This document shows positions 17,158 through 31,102 of a stretch of 64,000 nt of DNA, one piece after another. The stretch's first letter is position 1, and each line of letters begins with the position of its first letter. The DNA is from Marinobacter daepoensis DSM 16072 (GTDB taxonomy: Bacteria; Pseudomonadota; Gammaproteobacteria; Pseudomonadales; Oleiphilaceae). The position numbers and the translations under genes were made by a program. Under the pieces are notes generated by a model. It saw nothing but the letters and a program-made list of their open reading frames with translations. It did no database searches and was not told where the DNA came from. The stretch is taken from assembly GCF_000421165.1 (NCBI RefSeq), contig NZ_ATWI01000008.1:691385-755384 (forward strand). The letters run 5' to 3'.

Positions 17158-18900
17158 GTGTCCGGTCAGGGAACGCAGGCAAACAGCTGGAACCAGCGCT
17201 TGGCGGCGGGCTTGAAAGCCTGGCGTTTCGGTTCGGTGCTGGGCGTTTTTCTGCTGGTCATGCTGGGTATTGCCTGGCGTCTGGTTGACCTCCATGTGGT
17301 TGACAATGATTTCCTCAGAAAACAGGGGGATGTGCGCACTATTCGGGTGGAGTCGATTGACGCCCATCGTGGCGTTGTGACGGATCGGCACGGCGAGCCA
17401 CTGGCTGTCAGTACGCCCGTCCAGACAGTGTGGGCAAATCCTTCTGAAACCGATCCGGAAGATCCTCAGTTGGCCTCTCTGGCGAGAATCCTGGGGTTGT
17501 CTGAGGGCAAGTTGCGAGAGCGGTTGCGTCAGTACTCCGGGCGCGAGTTCATCTACCTGCGTCGAAAAATCCAGCCGTCGATGGCGCGGGAGGCTTTGGC
17601 ATTGGGTATTGGTGGAATCTACGCCCGGCAGGAGTATCGCCGGTATTACCCTGCAGGTGAAGTAACCGCTCACGTGGTCGGCTTTACGGATATTGACGAG
17701 CAGGGGCAGGAAGGAATAGAGCTGGCTTACAACAAATGGTTGACCGGTGAGCCCGGGCAGAAGCGGGTTCTGAAGGACAACCGTGGGCGCATCATTAAGG
17801 ATTTGATGCTGATCCGGGACGCCCGTCCCGGAAAAGATCTGGAGTTGAGTATTGATCTCCGCCTGCAGTATCTGGCCTATCGGGAACTGAAAGCGGTTGT
17901 CAGTGCCCACAAAGCTCGCGGCGGCACGCTCGTTATGCTGGATGTTGACAGCGGTGAGGTGCTGGCGATGGTCAATCAGGGTTCCTACAACCCCAACGAC
18001 CGGTCGCAACTGGCGGCAGAAAACCTGCGTAACAAGGCGATCACGGATCTGTTTGAGCCGGGGTCGACTATCAAACCGTTGACGATCGCCGCAGCGCTTG
18101 AGTCTGGCGAGTATCAGGTGACCAGTACGGTGGATACTTCGCCGGGCTACCGGAGGTTCGGTCGCTTTACCATCCGGGACTACAGAAACTATGGCGTTCT
18201 CGATTTGAAACAAATCATCGTCAAATCCAGCAACGTGGGCGTTAGCAAAATTGCGACTGACCTCGGGGGCGACAAGCTGAGAAGCCTGTTTGCGCGCCTG
18301 GGACTGGGGCAGGCAACGGGGATAGGGTTTCCGGGGGAGGCGGTGGGCGTCTTGCCAGCACCACCAAAATGGCGGCCGGTTGAAGAGTCGACCCTCTCAT
18401 ACGGCTATGGTTTGAGCGTCAACGCATTGCAGTTGGCTCAGGCCTATATGGTGGTTGCTAATGGCGGCGTCCGTTATCCGCTCAGTCTGATGAAGCAGGA
18501 GCAGAAACCTCAGGGGCAGCGGGTGCTGTCGGAACAGATCACCCAGTCGGTCCGGGAGATGCTCAAGCAGGCTGTAGCCCGAGGGACAGGAAAGCGTGCT
18601 CAGCCAGGGCTTTATGCGGCCGGAGGGAAAACCGGGACGGTTCACCTGGTGGGTGCCCGAGGGTATGAAGACAGTCAATACAAGGCAATTTTTGCCGGAA
18701 TGGCTCCTATTGATGACCCAAGAATTGTGACTGTCGTGGCCGTGGATGCGCCGCAAGCTGGTGAGTACTACGGGGGCGAAGTTGCAGCCCCGGTATTTGC
18801 CAGGGTGATGGGAGACGCACTGCGACTGCTGAATGTGAAGCCAGAGCTGGAAGTCAGCGGCGCTCAGCTTCCGAAGGCAGCCTCTGGAGGGAGAGGGTAA
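17158..18900 (+). CDS. ftsI: Peptidoglycan D,D-transpeptidase FtsI (PBP3)
   Basis: The septal transpeptidase, 580 residues, anchored by one N-terminal helix (about residues 23-43). After the pedestal domain (RGVVTDRHGEPLAVS), the catalytic domain carries the active-site serine STIK (303-306), SSN (357-359) and KTG (491-493). It starts at GTG 17158, with CCGGAG about 10 bases upstream; the frame is open back into ftsL, but that part is ftsL sequence in another frame. It pairs with FtsW, encoded later in the cluster. Confidence 0.96.
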   Translation: MSGQGTQANSWNQRLAAGLKAWRFGSVLGVFLLVMLGIAWRLVDLHVVDNDFLRKQGDVRTIRVESIDAHRGVVTDRHGEPLAVSTPVQTVWANPSETDPEDPQLASLARILGLSEGKLRERLRQYSGREFIYLRRKIQPSMAREALALGIGGIYARQEYRRYYPAGEVTAHVVGFTDIDEQGQEGIELAYNKWLTGEPGQKRVLKDNRGRIIKDLMLIRDARPGKDLELSIDLRLQYLAYRELKAVVSAHKARGGTLVMLDVDSGEVLAMVNQGSYNPNDRSQLAAENLRNKAITDLFEPGSTIKPLTIAAALESGEYQVTSTVDTSPGYRRFGRFTIRDYRNYGVLDLKQIIVKSSNVGVSKIATDLGGDKLRSLFARLGLGQATGIGFPGEAVGVLPAPPKWRPVEESTLSYGYGLSVNALQLAQAYMVVANGGVRYPLSLMKQEQKPQGQRVLSEQITQSVREMLKQAVARGTGKRAQPGLYAAGGKTGTVHLVGARGYEDSQYKAIFAGMAPIDDPRIVTVVAVDAPQAGEYYGGEVAAPVFARVMGDALRLLNVKPELEVSGAQLPKAASGGRG

Positions 18901-18902
18901 TC

Positions 18903-20387
18903 ATGTGCATCACATCTATCAGCACATTGCTTCAGGGCATCCGGGATGTGCCGTCGGTCTTTGATGTCACCATTCATGGCCTGCAAACGGACAGTCGAAA
19001 AGTTCGCTCGGGCGACGCGTTTATCGCGTTGCCCGGCGCCCAGACACCGGCTGATCACTACGTAGATCAGGCTATCCAGGCCGGAGCTACCGCCGTGTTG
19101 CTTGATTCGACAGAGGAGCAGGCATGCCACGAACGGCACGGGGCATTGATTGTCCCGGTGGTTGGCTTGCGTCATCGTCTTGGGCGAATCGCGGATCGTT
19201 TTTTTGAACACCCCTCGCGTCACCTCCGGGTAATCGGTGTGACGGGCACCAATGGCAAGACTTCCGTGACCGAATACATTGCGCAATTGCTGCGCGAGAC
19301 CGGGACGCCTTGCGGCGTACTCGGAACTCTGGGGTACGGTATGCCCGGCAGTATGGAGCTGGCCAGTCATACCACGCCTGACGTGGTGCAGGTGAATCGC
19401 GTGATGAACCGGATCCGGAACAACGGCGGCCGGGCCGCGGTGATGGAAGTGTCATCTCACGCTCTTGATCAGGGGCGCGTCGATAATCTGGATATGACTG
19501 GCGCAGTGTTTACCAACCTGACTCGGGACCATCTGGATTACCACGGTTCCATGCAAGCCTATGGAGAAGCGAAAACACGGCTGTTCCTTCGAGAGGAGCT
19601 TCACTTCTCTGTGATCAACTTTGATGATCCCTTTGGCCGCCAGTTGTATGGCCAGCTCGAGGGACAGTGTGACCGGGTTCGTTTCAGTCTGCACGAATCC
19701 CAGGTGGAGTTGTGGCTGAAAGCGTTCACACCAACGGTTTCCGGCTTTCGGGCAAGAGTGGATGGCCAGTGGGGGGAGTTTGATCTGAATGTCCCCTTGT
19801 TGGGTAGTTTTAATGTCAGCAACGTTCTGGCCGCCATGGCAACGGTACTGACACTTGGGGTTCCCGTTGATCGGGCTGTAGAAGTGGCGGGGCAACTGGT
19901 TCCGCCGCCGGGGCGTCTGGAGCGATTTACAGGGGGGCAGGGTAAGCACGTGATCGTGGACTATGCCCATACACCGGATGCTCTGGCTAACGCGCTGGAG
20001 GCCATACGCCCCCATGCCCGGGGTAAGTTGATCTGTGTGTTTGGTTGTGGTGGGGACCGCGACCCTGGCAAACGACCGGAAATGGCGAAGGAAGCGGAGC
20101 TGCGAGCGGATTACGTGATCGTAACCGACGATAACCCGCGAACCGAAAAGCCTGAACAAATTGTCAGCGACATTTCCGCCGGATTCACTCAGGCTGGCGC
20201 CTGGAAAGTGATTCATGACCGTGCCCAGGCAATAGCTGAGGCGGTTGCCATGGCGAATGAGGATGATCTGGTACTGATCGCCGGCAAAGGGCATGAATCG
20301 TATCAGGAGGTCAAAGGACAAAGGCTGCCGTTTAGCGATGCCGAACAGGTGCGTCACCTGTTGAACCTGAATGGAGGTGTGGCATGA
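18903..20387 (+). CDS. murE: UDP-MurNAc-L-Ala-D-Glu:meso-diaminopimelate ligase
   Basis: MurE adds the third residue of the stem peptide. The 494-residue protein has the three Mur domains: an N-terminal UDP-substrate domain (TDSRKVRSGDAFIAL), the ATP-binding GTNGKTS, and a C-terminal domain with DDNPR. The DNPR signature indicates specificity for meso-diaminopimelate, as expected for a Gram-negative wall. It follows ftsI by two bases and overlaps murF by four. Confidence 0.97.
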   Translation: MCITSISTLLQGIRDVPSVFDVTIHGLQTDSRKVRSGDAFIALPGAQTPADHYVDQAIQAGATAVLLDSTEEQACHERHGALIVPVVGLRHRLGRIADRFFEHPSRHLRVIGVTGTNGKTSVTEYIAQLLRETGTPCGVLGTLGYGMPGSMELASHTTPDVVQVNRVMNRIRNNGGRAAVMEVSSHALDQGRVDNLDMTGAVFTNLTRDHLDYHGSMQAYGEAKTRLFLREELHFSVINFDDPFGRQLYGQLEGQCDRVRFSLHESQVELWLKAFTPTVSGFRARVDGQWGEFDLNVPLLGSFNVSNVLAAMATVLTLGVPVDRAVEVAGQLVPPPGRLERFTGGQGKHVIVDYAHTPDALANALEAIRPHARGKLICVFGCGGDRDPGKRPEMAKEAELRADYVIVTDDNPRTEKPEQIVSDISAGFTQAGAWKVIHDRAQAIAEAVAMANEDDLVLIAGKGHESYQEVKGQRLPFSDAEQVRHLLNLNGGVA

Positions 20388-21781
20388 TGCGCGCCTTTTC
20401 GCTGGCAGAAGCCTCTCGGTGGCTGGGTGCCCGATTGGCTGGCCTCGCGGCGAATGCCTGTGATCTCTGTTTTGAAGGCGTTTCGACGGACACCCGATCC
20501 GTTGCGGAAGGGCAGCTGTTTGTGGCGTTGCGTGGAGATCATTTCGACGGCCACCGGTTTCTGGCGCAGGCCCTGGCTCAGGGGGCGGTTGCTGCGGTTG
20601 TTGATACCGAAATGCCGGATGTTGCCATTCCTCAGTTGGTTGTAACGGACACCGTGCAGGCGCTGGCGGAGCTGGCCAGCGGTAATCGTTGCGACAGCCA
20701 GGCCGAGCTGGTTGCTATCACCGGGAGCAGCGGCAAGACCACCGTTCGGGAAATGACCGGTGCCATCCTGGCCGGGATGGGGCCGACGTTAACGACAGAA
20801 GGCAATCTCAACAATCATATTGGTGTTCCTCTGACGCTGTTTCGACTGTCGCCGGAGCATGAATATGGGGCCGTTGAGCTGGGAGCCAGCGGTCTGGGGG
20901 AGATTGCGCATACGGTCGCCATCGTTCAGCCACGAGTTGCCATTCTGACGAATGCGGGACAGGCCCACCTTGAGGGTTTTGGCAGTTATCAGAATATCGT
21001 GCAAGCCAAGGGCGAGATTATTGATGGCGTTGTGCCTGAAGGGACGGTTGTCCTGAACCGGGATGACCCTGCTTTTGAGCAATGGCGTGCCCGTGCCGGT
21101 GAGCGCAACGTGGTGAGTGTGTCCCGGGCCGGGGATCGGGATGCCGATTACCGGGCCGAGAATATCGTCGCACGGAACCAGAGCTTCGAATTCGACGTGG
21201 TGGGGCCAGAGAACTGGCGTTGCCCATTGACGCTGGGGCTTCCGGGAGAGCACAACGTGACGAACGCACTTCTGGCCCTGGCTGCCAGCAGAGCGCTGGG
21301 TGCGACCCGGCAGCAGGTTCAGGTCGGGCTCCGGCAGGTGCAGGCGGTCAAGGGGCGTTTGCAGGTACTGACACCGGTAGCTGGCCTGACTCTGATTGAT
21401 GACAGCTACAACGCCAATCCGGCTTCCATGATGGCGGCTCTGGATGTTCTGGCGACTTACCCGTCGCCGCGGGTCGCAGTCCTAGGTGCGATGGCGGAGC
21501 TGGGAAAGAATGCCGGGGAGTTGCACCGGCAAGTCGGTGATCATGCCCGCGTTCTCGGGATAGAGAGCGTCTTGGTGGTTGGCGCTGGCGGCGAAGGTTA
21601 CGCCGTAGGGTTTGGTGATGAAACGGAGTTTCTCCAGACTCATGAGCAGGCAGTGGATGCCATTATGAATTGCCGGAACGGTGCTATGACGGTGCTGGTG
21701 AAAGGTTCTCGAAGTTCTGCCATGGATCGCGTGGTGGAGGGGATACAGAAAAAGGTGAAAAACACATGCTGCTCTGGCTGA
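20384..21781 (+). CDS. murF: UDP-MurNAc-tripeptide:D-Ala-D-Ala ligase
   Basis: MurF completes the UDP-MurNAc-pentapeptide. The 465 residues show [17 protein letters not shown] at the N-terminus, the P-loop [29 protein letters not shown], and [12 protein letters not shown] in the C-terminal region, all MurF hallmarks. Two ATGs in tandem (20384, 20387) overlap the murE stop. The 3' end overlaps mraY by 16 bases. Confidence 0.97.
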   Translation: MMRAFSLAEASRWLGARLAGLAANACDLCFEGVSTDTRSVAEGQLFVALRGDHFDGHRFLAQALAQGAVAAVVDTEMPDVAIPQLVVTDTVQALAELASGNRCDSQAELVAITGSSGKTTVREMTGAILAGMGPTLTTEGNLNNHIGVPLTLFRLSPEHEYGAVELGASGLGEIAHTVAIVQPRVAILTNAGQAHLEGFGSYQNIVQAKGEIIDGVVPEGTVVLNRDDPAFEQWRARAGERNVVSVSRAGDRDADYRAENIVARNQSFEFDVVGPENWRCPLTLGLPGEHNVTNALLALAASRALGATRQQVQVGLRQVQAVKGRLQVLTPVAGLTLIDDSYNANPASMMAALDVLATYPSPRVAVLGAMAELGKNAGELHRQVGDHARVLGIESVLVVGAGGEGYAVGFGDETEFLQTHEQAVDAIMNCRNGAMTVLVKGSRSSAMDRVVEGIQKKVKNTCCSG

Positions 21782-22851
21782 CAGAGATACTATCGCAATA
21801 CTTTACATCGCTGACGGTGTTCCAGTATCTGACCCTCAGGGCGATTCTGGGCATCCTGACAGCATTGCTGATCTCTCTGCTGATCGGCCCGCTTATGATT
21901 CGAAAGCTGAGCCAGTACCAGATTGGACAAGCCGTCCGTGATGATGGCCCCCAAACCCATCTGAGTAAGGCTGGAACGCCTACCATGGGCGGGGCGCTGA
22001 TTCTGGTGGCCATTGCCGTTTCGACGCTGTTGTGGGCGGATTTGAGCAATCGCTATGTCTGGGTCGTATTGCTCGTCACTCTGTTGTTCGGGGCGATAGG
22101 CTGGGTAGATGATTATCGGAAGGTGGTTGAGCGGAACCCGAGAGGGTTGCCGGCCCGCTGGAAATACTTCTGGCAGTCGGTTATTGGTGCAACCGCGGCC
22201 GTCGTGCTCTATTTCACCGCATCGTTGCCCCAGGAAACGTCGCTTTATCTGCCGTTCCTGAAAAATGTGTCGCTGACGCTCGGGCCGATTCTGTTCATCT
22301 TGCTGACCTATTTCGTGATCGTCGGTAGCAGTAATGCGGTGAATCTGACGGACGGTCTTGACGGCCTGGCCATCATGCCGACGGTGATGGTGGCTGGAGC
22401 GCTGGCAATCTTTGCATACCTTTCTGGCCACGCCCAGTTTGCCAATTACCTGCTGATTCCGCATCTGCCGGGAACCGGAGAGCTCATTATCTTCTGTGGA
22501 GCCTTGGTGGGTGCGGGTCTTGGCTTTCTTTGGTTCAACACGTATCCGGCCCAGGTCTTCATGGGTGACGTTGGTGCGCTTGCGCTGGGTGCTGCTCTGG
22601 GAACGGTGGCGGTGATCGTACGCCAGGAAATCGTGTTGTTCATCATGGGTGGGGTCTTTGTGATGGAGACCATCTCGGTGATTCTTCAGGTTGCCTCGTT
22701 CCGGCTCACGGGCCGGCGCATTTTCCGGATGGCTCCATTGCATCACCATTTTGAGCTGAAAGGGTGGCCGGAGCCGAGAGTGATTGTCCGGTTCTGGGTA
22801 GTAACAGTTGTGCTGGTTCTGATCGGACTGGCCAGTCTGAAAATTCGATAG
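21766..22851 (+). CDS. mraY: Phospho-N-acetylmuramoyl-pentapeptide transferase
   Basis: MraY transfers phospho-MurNAc-pentapeptide to undecaprenyl phosphate, making lipid I in the inner membrane. It has 361 residues (E. coli 360) and about ten membrane helices. Conserved cytoplasmic loops include [20 protein letters not shown] (catalytic Asp pair region), [28 protein letters not shown] and [14 protein letters not shown]. The ATG at 21766 lies inside murF; upstream in-frame ATGs would extend into murF coding sequence and are unlikely. Confidence 0.97.
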   Translation: MLLWLTEILSQYFTSLTVFQYLTLRAILGILTALLISLLIGPLMIRKLSQYQIGQAVRDDGPQTHLSKAGTPTMGGALILVAIAVSTLLWADLSNRYVWVVLLVTLLFGAIGWVDDYRKVVERNPRGLPARWKYFWQSVIGATAAVVLYFTASLPQETSLYLPFLKNVSLTLGPILFILLTYFVIVGSSNAVNLTDGLDGLAIMPTVMVAGALAIFAYLSGHAQFANYLLIPHLPGTGELIIFCGALVGAGLGFLWFNTYPAQVFMGDVGALALGAALGTVAVIVRQEIVLFIMGGVFVMETISVILQVASFRLTGRRIFRMAPLHHHFELKGWPEPRVIVRFWVVTVVLVLIGLASLKIR

Positions 22852-22866
22852 GGCGTTATAACGGCT

Positions 22867-24207
22867 ATGAGTGTCATTGTTTCGGATCGTCGCACGTTGA
22901 TCGTAGGGCTCGGTAAAACCGGGCTTTCCTGCGTGCGCTACCTGTCCGGGCAGGGGCGAGACATAGCGGTAGCGGATAGTCGCCCTCAGCCTCCGGGGCT
23001 GGATGAGTTAAAAGCCGGCTGGCCTGAGGTCCCCGTCTATCTCGGCGCTTTTGATGAGGCGTTGTTTGCCGGTTTCAATGAGCTGGTGGTCAGCCCGGGG
23101 ATCAGTATCGCGGAGCCGGCAATCGCCGGTGCGGCGGCAAGGGGTGCCCGCATTCGGGGTGATATCGACCTTTTTGCAGACGCCGCCGAAGCACCGATTA
23201 TTGCCATCACAGGCTCTAATGGAAAAACCACGGTCACCACTCTGGTTGGGGAGATGGCGCAAGCGGCAGGTCGTGAGGTACGGGTGGGCGGTAACATTGG
23301 GACCCCGGCTCTGGATCTTCTGGACCCCGCCGCCGAGCTTTACGTGCTGGAACTTTCCAGTTTTCAGCTTGAGACCACGGAATCCTTGGGTGCACTGGCT
23401 GCAACGGTGCTGAATGTCAGTGACGACCACATGGATCGCTACCCGGACAAAATGGCCTATTTCCAGGCGAAACAGCGGATCTATCGGGGCTGCCGCACGG
23501 TCGTAGTGAATCTTGATGATGCGCTCAGTACACCTATGGCGAGGGAAAATCAGCGTTTTCTCTGCTTTGGGTTCAATCGGGTAAACCCGGATACATTAAG
23601 CACCCGGGATGATGATGAAGGCACCTGGATTACCTGGGGGTTGGATAATCTGTGTCTGACCCGCGAGTTCCAACTGATTGGCCGCCATAACATCAGCAAT
23701 GTGATGGCGGCGTTGGCCCTTGGCCTGGCGGCTGATTTGCCTCTGGAGCCCATGCTGAAAGTGGCCAGGGCATTTCGTGGTCTGCCTCATCGGTGCGAGT
23801 TCGTTCGTTCTCTGGATGGTGTGGATTATGTGAATGACTCCAAAGGCACCAATGTCGGCGCCACGGTGGCGGCGATCGAGAGCCTGCGGCCGGATTCCGG
23901 AAAGGTCATCCTGATCGCGGGCGGCGAGGGAAAAGGCGCGGATTTCACACCTCTCGCGGAGCCGGTAGCGGCCTGTTGCCGGGCCGTGGTCCTGATGGGG
24001 CGTGATGCTGAACGCATGGCTTCCGCTTTAGGTACGTCCGTAGAGCAACAGGTTGTGGCGTCGTTGGCGCAGGCTGTCAGCGCAGCTCGTGCCTATGCCC
24101 GGCCCGGCGACAGAGTGTTGCTGTCTCCGGCCTGCGCCAGTTTCGATATGTTCCGGGATTACAATGATCGCGGTGACCAGTTCCGTACTCTGGTGGAGGG
24201 CATGTGA
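22867..24207 (+). CDS. murD: UDP-MurNAc-L-alanine:D-glutamate ligase
   Basis: MurD adds D-glutamate to UDP-MurNAc-L-Ala. The 446 residues have the Rossmann-like N-terminal domain (LIVGLGKTGLSCVRYL), the ATP loop GSNGKTT, ELSSFQLETT, LNVSDDHMDRY and the C-terminal DSKGTNVGATVAAIE block. It starts 15 bases after mraY; its stop overlaps the ftsW start. Confidence 0.97.
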   Translation: MSVIVSDRRTLIVGLGKTGLSCVRYLSGQGRDIAVADSRPQPPGLDELKAGWPEVPVYLGAFDEALFAGFNELVVSPGISIAEPAIAGAAARGARIRGDIDLFADAAEAPIIAITGSNGKTTVTTLVGEMAQAAGREVRVGGNIGTPALDLLDPAAELYVLELSSFQLETTESLGALAATVLNVSDDHMDRYPDKMAYFQAKQRIYRGCRTVVVNLDDALSTPMARENQRFLCFGFNRVNPDTLSTRDDDEGTWITWGLDNLCLTREFQLIGRHNISNVMAALALGLAADLPLEPMLKVARAFRGLPHRCEFVRSLDGVDYVNDSKGTNVGATVAAIESLRPDSGKVILIAGGEGKGADFTPLAEPVAACCRAVVLMGRDAERMASALGTSVEQQVVASLAQAVSAARAYARPGDRVLLSPACASFDMFRDYNDRGDQFRTLVEGM

Positions 24208-25406
24208 TGCAGGCAGGTGTCAGCATTCCTCCGTATCAGGGGCTTGCCGGTGAACTCCAGCCTCTGCCGGTACTGATCATTACTTCGGTCGCTTTGCTTG
24301 TCACCGGCATGGTGATGATCTCGTCGGCGTCGATGGATATGGCTGCAGCCACGCTGGGTAACAGCTATCACTATGTGATTCGCCAGATCATCTTTGCCTC
24401 CCTTGGCTGCGCTATGGCGCTTATTGCCGTCAATGTGCCGGTGTCTTGGTGGGAACGAAGCGGCTGGCTGCTGCTGGGCCTTGGTTTGCTGGTGCTGGTA
24501 CTGGTACTGACGCCGCTCGGGCGGACGGTGAACGGTTCCACCCGCTGGATTCCGATGGGGCTGTTCAATGTTCAGGTATCCGAAGTCGCCAAGCTTTGTC
24601 TGATCGCCTACCTGGCCGGCTATGTCGTTCGCAGGCGGGAAGAGTTGCTTCACACCTGGCCGGGTTTTCTCAAGCCGCTGGTGGTGCTGGGCGTGGCATC
24701 TATGTTGTTGGTGATTCAGCCCGATTTCGGAGCCACCGTGGTTCTGGTCACCGCAGCTGCCGGTATGATTTTTCTAAGCGGAGTCCGGCTTACCCGGTTT
24801 ATGCCTCTGATTGGCATATTGGCGGTGTTGGGCACGGTTCTGGTCGTGACTCAGCCCTACCGGCTCAAACGGGTTGTCAGTTACCTGGACCCCTGGAAAG
24901 ACCAGTTCGACAGTGGTTACCAGCTTACTCAATCCCTGATTGCGTTCGGGCGTGGTGAGTGGGTGGGCGTTGGTCTGGGCAACTCGGTGCAGAAACTGTT
25001 TTTCTTGCCGGAGGCCCATACTGATTTCATCTTTGCCATCATCGCCGAGGAATTTGGTTTGCTCGGCGCGCTCGTGGTGCTGGCTCTGTTCACTGCGCTG
25101 GTGGTCAGTGGCCTGGTGATCGCAAGGCGGGCCGAAAAGGCGGGTATGCCGTTTGGCGCCTGTTTCAGTTATGGCATTACGCTTCTGACAGGCCTTCAAG
25201 CCGGAATCAACATGGCTGTCAGTACGGGGCTTTTGCCGACCAAGGGGCTGACGTTGCCATTGGTGAGTTATGGCGGGTCCAGCCTGATGATTACCTGTAT
25301 CGGCATTGGTGTCCTGGCCCGGGTGGAGCTGGAACGACAGGACAAGGCGCGCGTTGCGTCGGAAACTGGCGTCAGGCAGAGCAAAGGGGGAGCGGTTTAT
25401 GACTAA
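24204..25406 (+). CDS. ftsW: Septal peptidoglycan glycosyltransferase FtsW
   Basis: A SEDS-family lipid II polymerase working with FtsI at the septum. The 400-residue polytopic protein shows the SEDS signatures: NGSTRWIPMGLFNVQVSEV, LIQPDFG-type (VIQPDFGATVVL), YQLTQSLIAFGRG and PTKGLTLPLVSYGGSS near the end. Either GTG 24204 or ATG 24207 may be the start; the ATG directly overlaps the murD TGA. The 3' end overlaps murG by eight bases. Confidence 0.96.
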   Translation: MMQAGVSIPPYQGLAGELQPLPVLIITSVALLVTGMVMISSASMDMAAATLGNSYHYVIRQIIFASLGCAMALIAVNVPVSWWERSGWLLLGLGLLVLVLVLTPLGRTVNGSTRWIPMGLFNVQVSEVAKLCLIAYLAGYVVRRREELLHTWPGFLKPLVVLGVASMLLVIQPDFGATVVLVTAAAGMIFLSGVRLTRFMPLIGILAVLGTVLVVTQPYRLKRVVSYLDPWKDQFDSGYQLTQSLIAFGRGEWVGVGLGNSVQKLFFLPEAHTDFIFAIIAEEFGLLGALVVLALFTALVVSGLVIARRAEKAGMPFGACFSYGITLLTGLQAGINMAVSTGLLPTKGLTLPLVSYGGSSLMITCIGIGVLARVELERQDKARVASETGVRQSKGGAVYD

Positions 25407-26482
25407 CACGCCACGTCGTCGCTTCCTGATGATGGCCGGAGGTACCGGGGGCCACGTCTTTCCTGCTCTGGCAACGGCAAGGGCCCTGCAGCAGCAGGGG
25501 CATGAAGTGTTCTGGCTCGGTGCCGCTGGCGGTATGGAAGAGCGTTTGATCGGAGCTACGGATATTCCTTTGTCGCTTATTCACATCTCCGGCTTGCGAG
25601 GCAAAGGAAAGCTGGCCTTGTTGTTGGCGCCGTTCCGCCTGATGCGGGCCCTGGGTGAGGCTTATACGCACCTGAGGCGAATCAGGCCCGACTGCGTTGT
25701 CGGCATGGGTGGTTTCGTGACGGGGCCGGGAGGGGTTGCGGCATGGCTGATGCGTAAACCGCTGGTTATCCATGAGCAGAATGCTGTGGCTGGTATGACC
25801 AACAGGTGGCTAACCCGCTTTTCGAAAACAGTACTGGAAGCTTTTCCGGGCAGTTTTGGTGCTCAGACTATTACCCGTTGCACCGGTAACCCTGTGCGGG
25901 GTGAGGTAGCCGGGATGGATGCTCCTGAGCGGAGGCTTGCGAACCGAAGCGGCAAGGTCCGGGTTTTGGTGGTTGGCGGGAGCCTTGGGGCTCAGGTCTT
26001 CAATCAACAGATCCCGGAGGCGCTTTCCCTGATGGATGAAGAGACTCGTCCTGAAGTCCGGCACCAGTGTGGAGAGCGTAATCTGGAAGACGCCCGGTCT
26101 GCCTATGCGTCTGCCGGAGTGAAGGCGAGTGTGGAGCCTTTTATTCAGGACATGGCAGAAGCCTATGGGTGGGCGGATCTGGTGATCTGCCGAGCTGGTG
26201 CGCTGACGGTTTCGGAGCTTTGTGCGGCAGGTGTGGGTGCGGTTCTGGTTCCGTTTCCCCATGCGGTTGACGATCACCAGACCCGGAATGGCGAGCACAT
26301 GGTGAACGCGGGGGCTGCCCTTCTGATCCCGCAGTCGAAAATGACACCGCAGGTTCTGGCGGAAACGCTGAATGATTTTGTGGTGAATCGTGAACGAATT
26401 CTGATGATGGCGAAGGCAGCCCGCTCGCTGGCCCGCCCCGATGCAACGGAGAGAGTCGTGAATTACTGTCTGGAGGCCGCCA

Positions 26483-26490
<8 letters not shown>
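25399..26490 (+). CDS. murG: UDP-GlcNAc:lipid I GlcNAc transferase MurG
   Basis: MurG makes lipid II at the inner face of the membrane. The 363 residues (GT-B fold) contain [14 protein letters not shown] near the N-terminus, [39 protein letters not shown] and the donor-site [17 protein letters not shown]. The ATG at 25399 lies in the ftsW tail, with GGGGGAG 5 to 8 bases upstream. The 3' end overlaps murC by eight bases. Confidence 0.97.
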
Positions 26491-29730
<3,240 letters not shown>

Positions 29731-29766
29731 TAACGATTAATACGAACCTGGGGTTTGGTGAAACGC

Positions 29767-31002
29767 ATGTCATCGGTTGAAACGGAAAACATGATTGTCG
29801 GCCTGGATATTGGAACCTCCAAGGTGGTGGCGATAGTCGGCAAGCGCAAGATGGACGGAACCATCGAAGTCGTCGGTATCGGTTCGCACCCGTCCCGGGG
29901 GTTGAAGCGTGGGGTGGTGGTCAACATCGAGACTACCGTACAGGCCATACAACGCGCGGTTGAAGAGGCCGAGTTGATGGCAGGGTGTCGAATTCACTCT
30001 GTGTACGCAGGGATTGCCGGTAGTCACATCAAGAGCCTGAACTCCCATGGCATCGTTGCCATTCGGGACCGGGAAGTGACGCAGGCCGACATTGATCGGG
30101 TTATTGATGCGGCTCAGGCGGTTGCGATTCCGGCCGACCAGAAGGTTCTCCACATTCTGCCGCAGGAGTTTGTGATTGATAACCAGGAAGGTATCAAGGA
30201 GCCCATGGGGATGTCTGGTGTGCGCCTTGAGGCCAAGGTGCATCTGGTGACCTGTGCCGTGAACGCGGCCCAGAACATTGAAAAATGCGTCAAACGCTGT
30301 GGCCTGGAAGTCGACGACATCATCCTTGAGCAACTGGCTTCCAGTCACGCGATCCTGACCGAAGATGAGAAAGAGCTGGGTGTGTGTGTTGTCGATGTCG
30401 GGGGCGGTACCACAGACATTGCGGTGTTTACCGGTGGAGCAATACGCCACACCGCCGTGATCCCCATTGCGGGTGATCAGGTGACCAATGACATCGCTAT
30501 GGCGCTTCGAACACCAACGCAAAATGCGGAAGAAATCAAAATCAAGTACGCCTGTGCCCTGACTCAGTTGGCCGGCGCGGAAGAAACCATCAAGGTGCCC
30601 AGTGTCGGTGACCGGGCACCTCGCGATCTGTCCAGGCAAGCGCTTGCGGAGGTTGTAGAGCCCCGTTATGAGGAGTTGTTCACCCTGGTGCAGTCTGAAT
30701 TACGCCGGTCCGGATTCGAAGACCTGATTCCGGCGGGCATCGTGATTACAGGCGGCTCATCCACCATGGAAGGGGTGGTTGAGCTCGCTGAAGAAATCTT
30801 CCACATGCCGGTTCGACTGGCCTGTCCGCAGGCGGTCTCCGGCATGACGGAAGTGGTCAATAACCCCATTTACGCCACGGGCGTGGGGTTGTTGATCCAT
30901 GGCTTCCGGCAAATGGATCTTGGTCGGGCGCCGGTGCTCAAGGGGGAAGAAGCGCCCTCACTGGTTGAGCGCATGAAAGCCTGGTTTACCGGTCAGTTTT
31001 GA
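29767..31002 (+). CDS. ftsA: Cell division protein FtsA
   Basis: An actin-like ATPase that tethers FtsZ to the membrane. The 411 residues contain the ATPase phosphate loops VGLDIGTSKVVAIVG (residues 11-25) and VVDVGGGTTDIAVF, ITGGSSTMEGVVELAEEI, and a C-terminal amphipathic helix (SLVERMKAWFTGQF) that serves as the membrane anchor. TTG 29755 and GTG 29758 precede in frame, but the ATG at 29767 gives the N-terminus seen in relatives. The Shine-Dalgarno is weak. Confidence 0.96.
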   Translation: MSSVETENMIVGLDIGTSKVVAIVGKRKMDGTIEVVGIGSHPSRGLKRGVVVNIETTVQAIQRAVEEAELMAGCRIHSVYAGIAGSHIKSLNSHGIVAIRDREVTQADIDRVIDAAQAVAIPADQKVLHILPQEFVIDNQEGIKEPMGMSGVRLEAKVHLVTCAVNAAQNIEKCVKRCGLEVDDIILEQLASSHAILTEDEKELGVCVVDVGGGTTDIAVFTGGAIRHTAVIPIAGDQVTNDIAMALRTPTQNAEEIKIKYACALTQLAGAEETIKVPSVGDRAPRDLSRQALAEVVEPRYEELFTLVQSELRRSGFEDLIPAGIVITGGSSTMEGVVELAEEIFHMPVRLACPQAVSGMTEVVNNPIYATGVGLLIHGFRQMDLGRAPVLKGEEAPSLVERMKAWFTGQF

Positions 31003-31102
31003 CGGTGCTCCAGGCCTGATACACGAAGGTCTCTCGAAAAATATATAACGATTGAAGCAACCGGTCTGGAAAGACCGGACACAGCACGAAGGAGTAGGGG
31101 AA

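Noticed and set aside
31003-31102. ftsZ promoter (TTGACG at 30999-31004)
   Set aside because: No -10 at 16-18 bases; TATATAA near 31041 is too far away.
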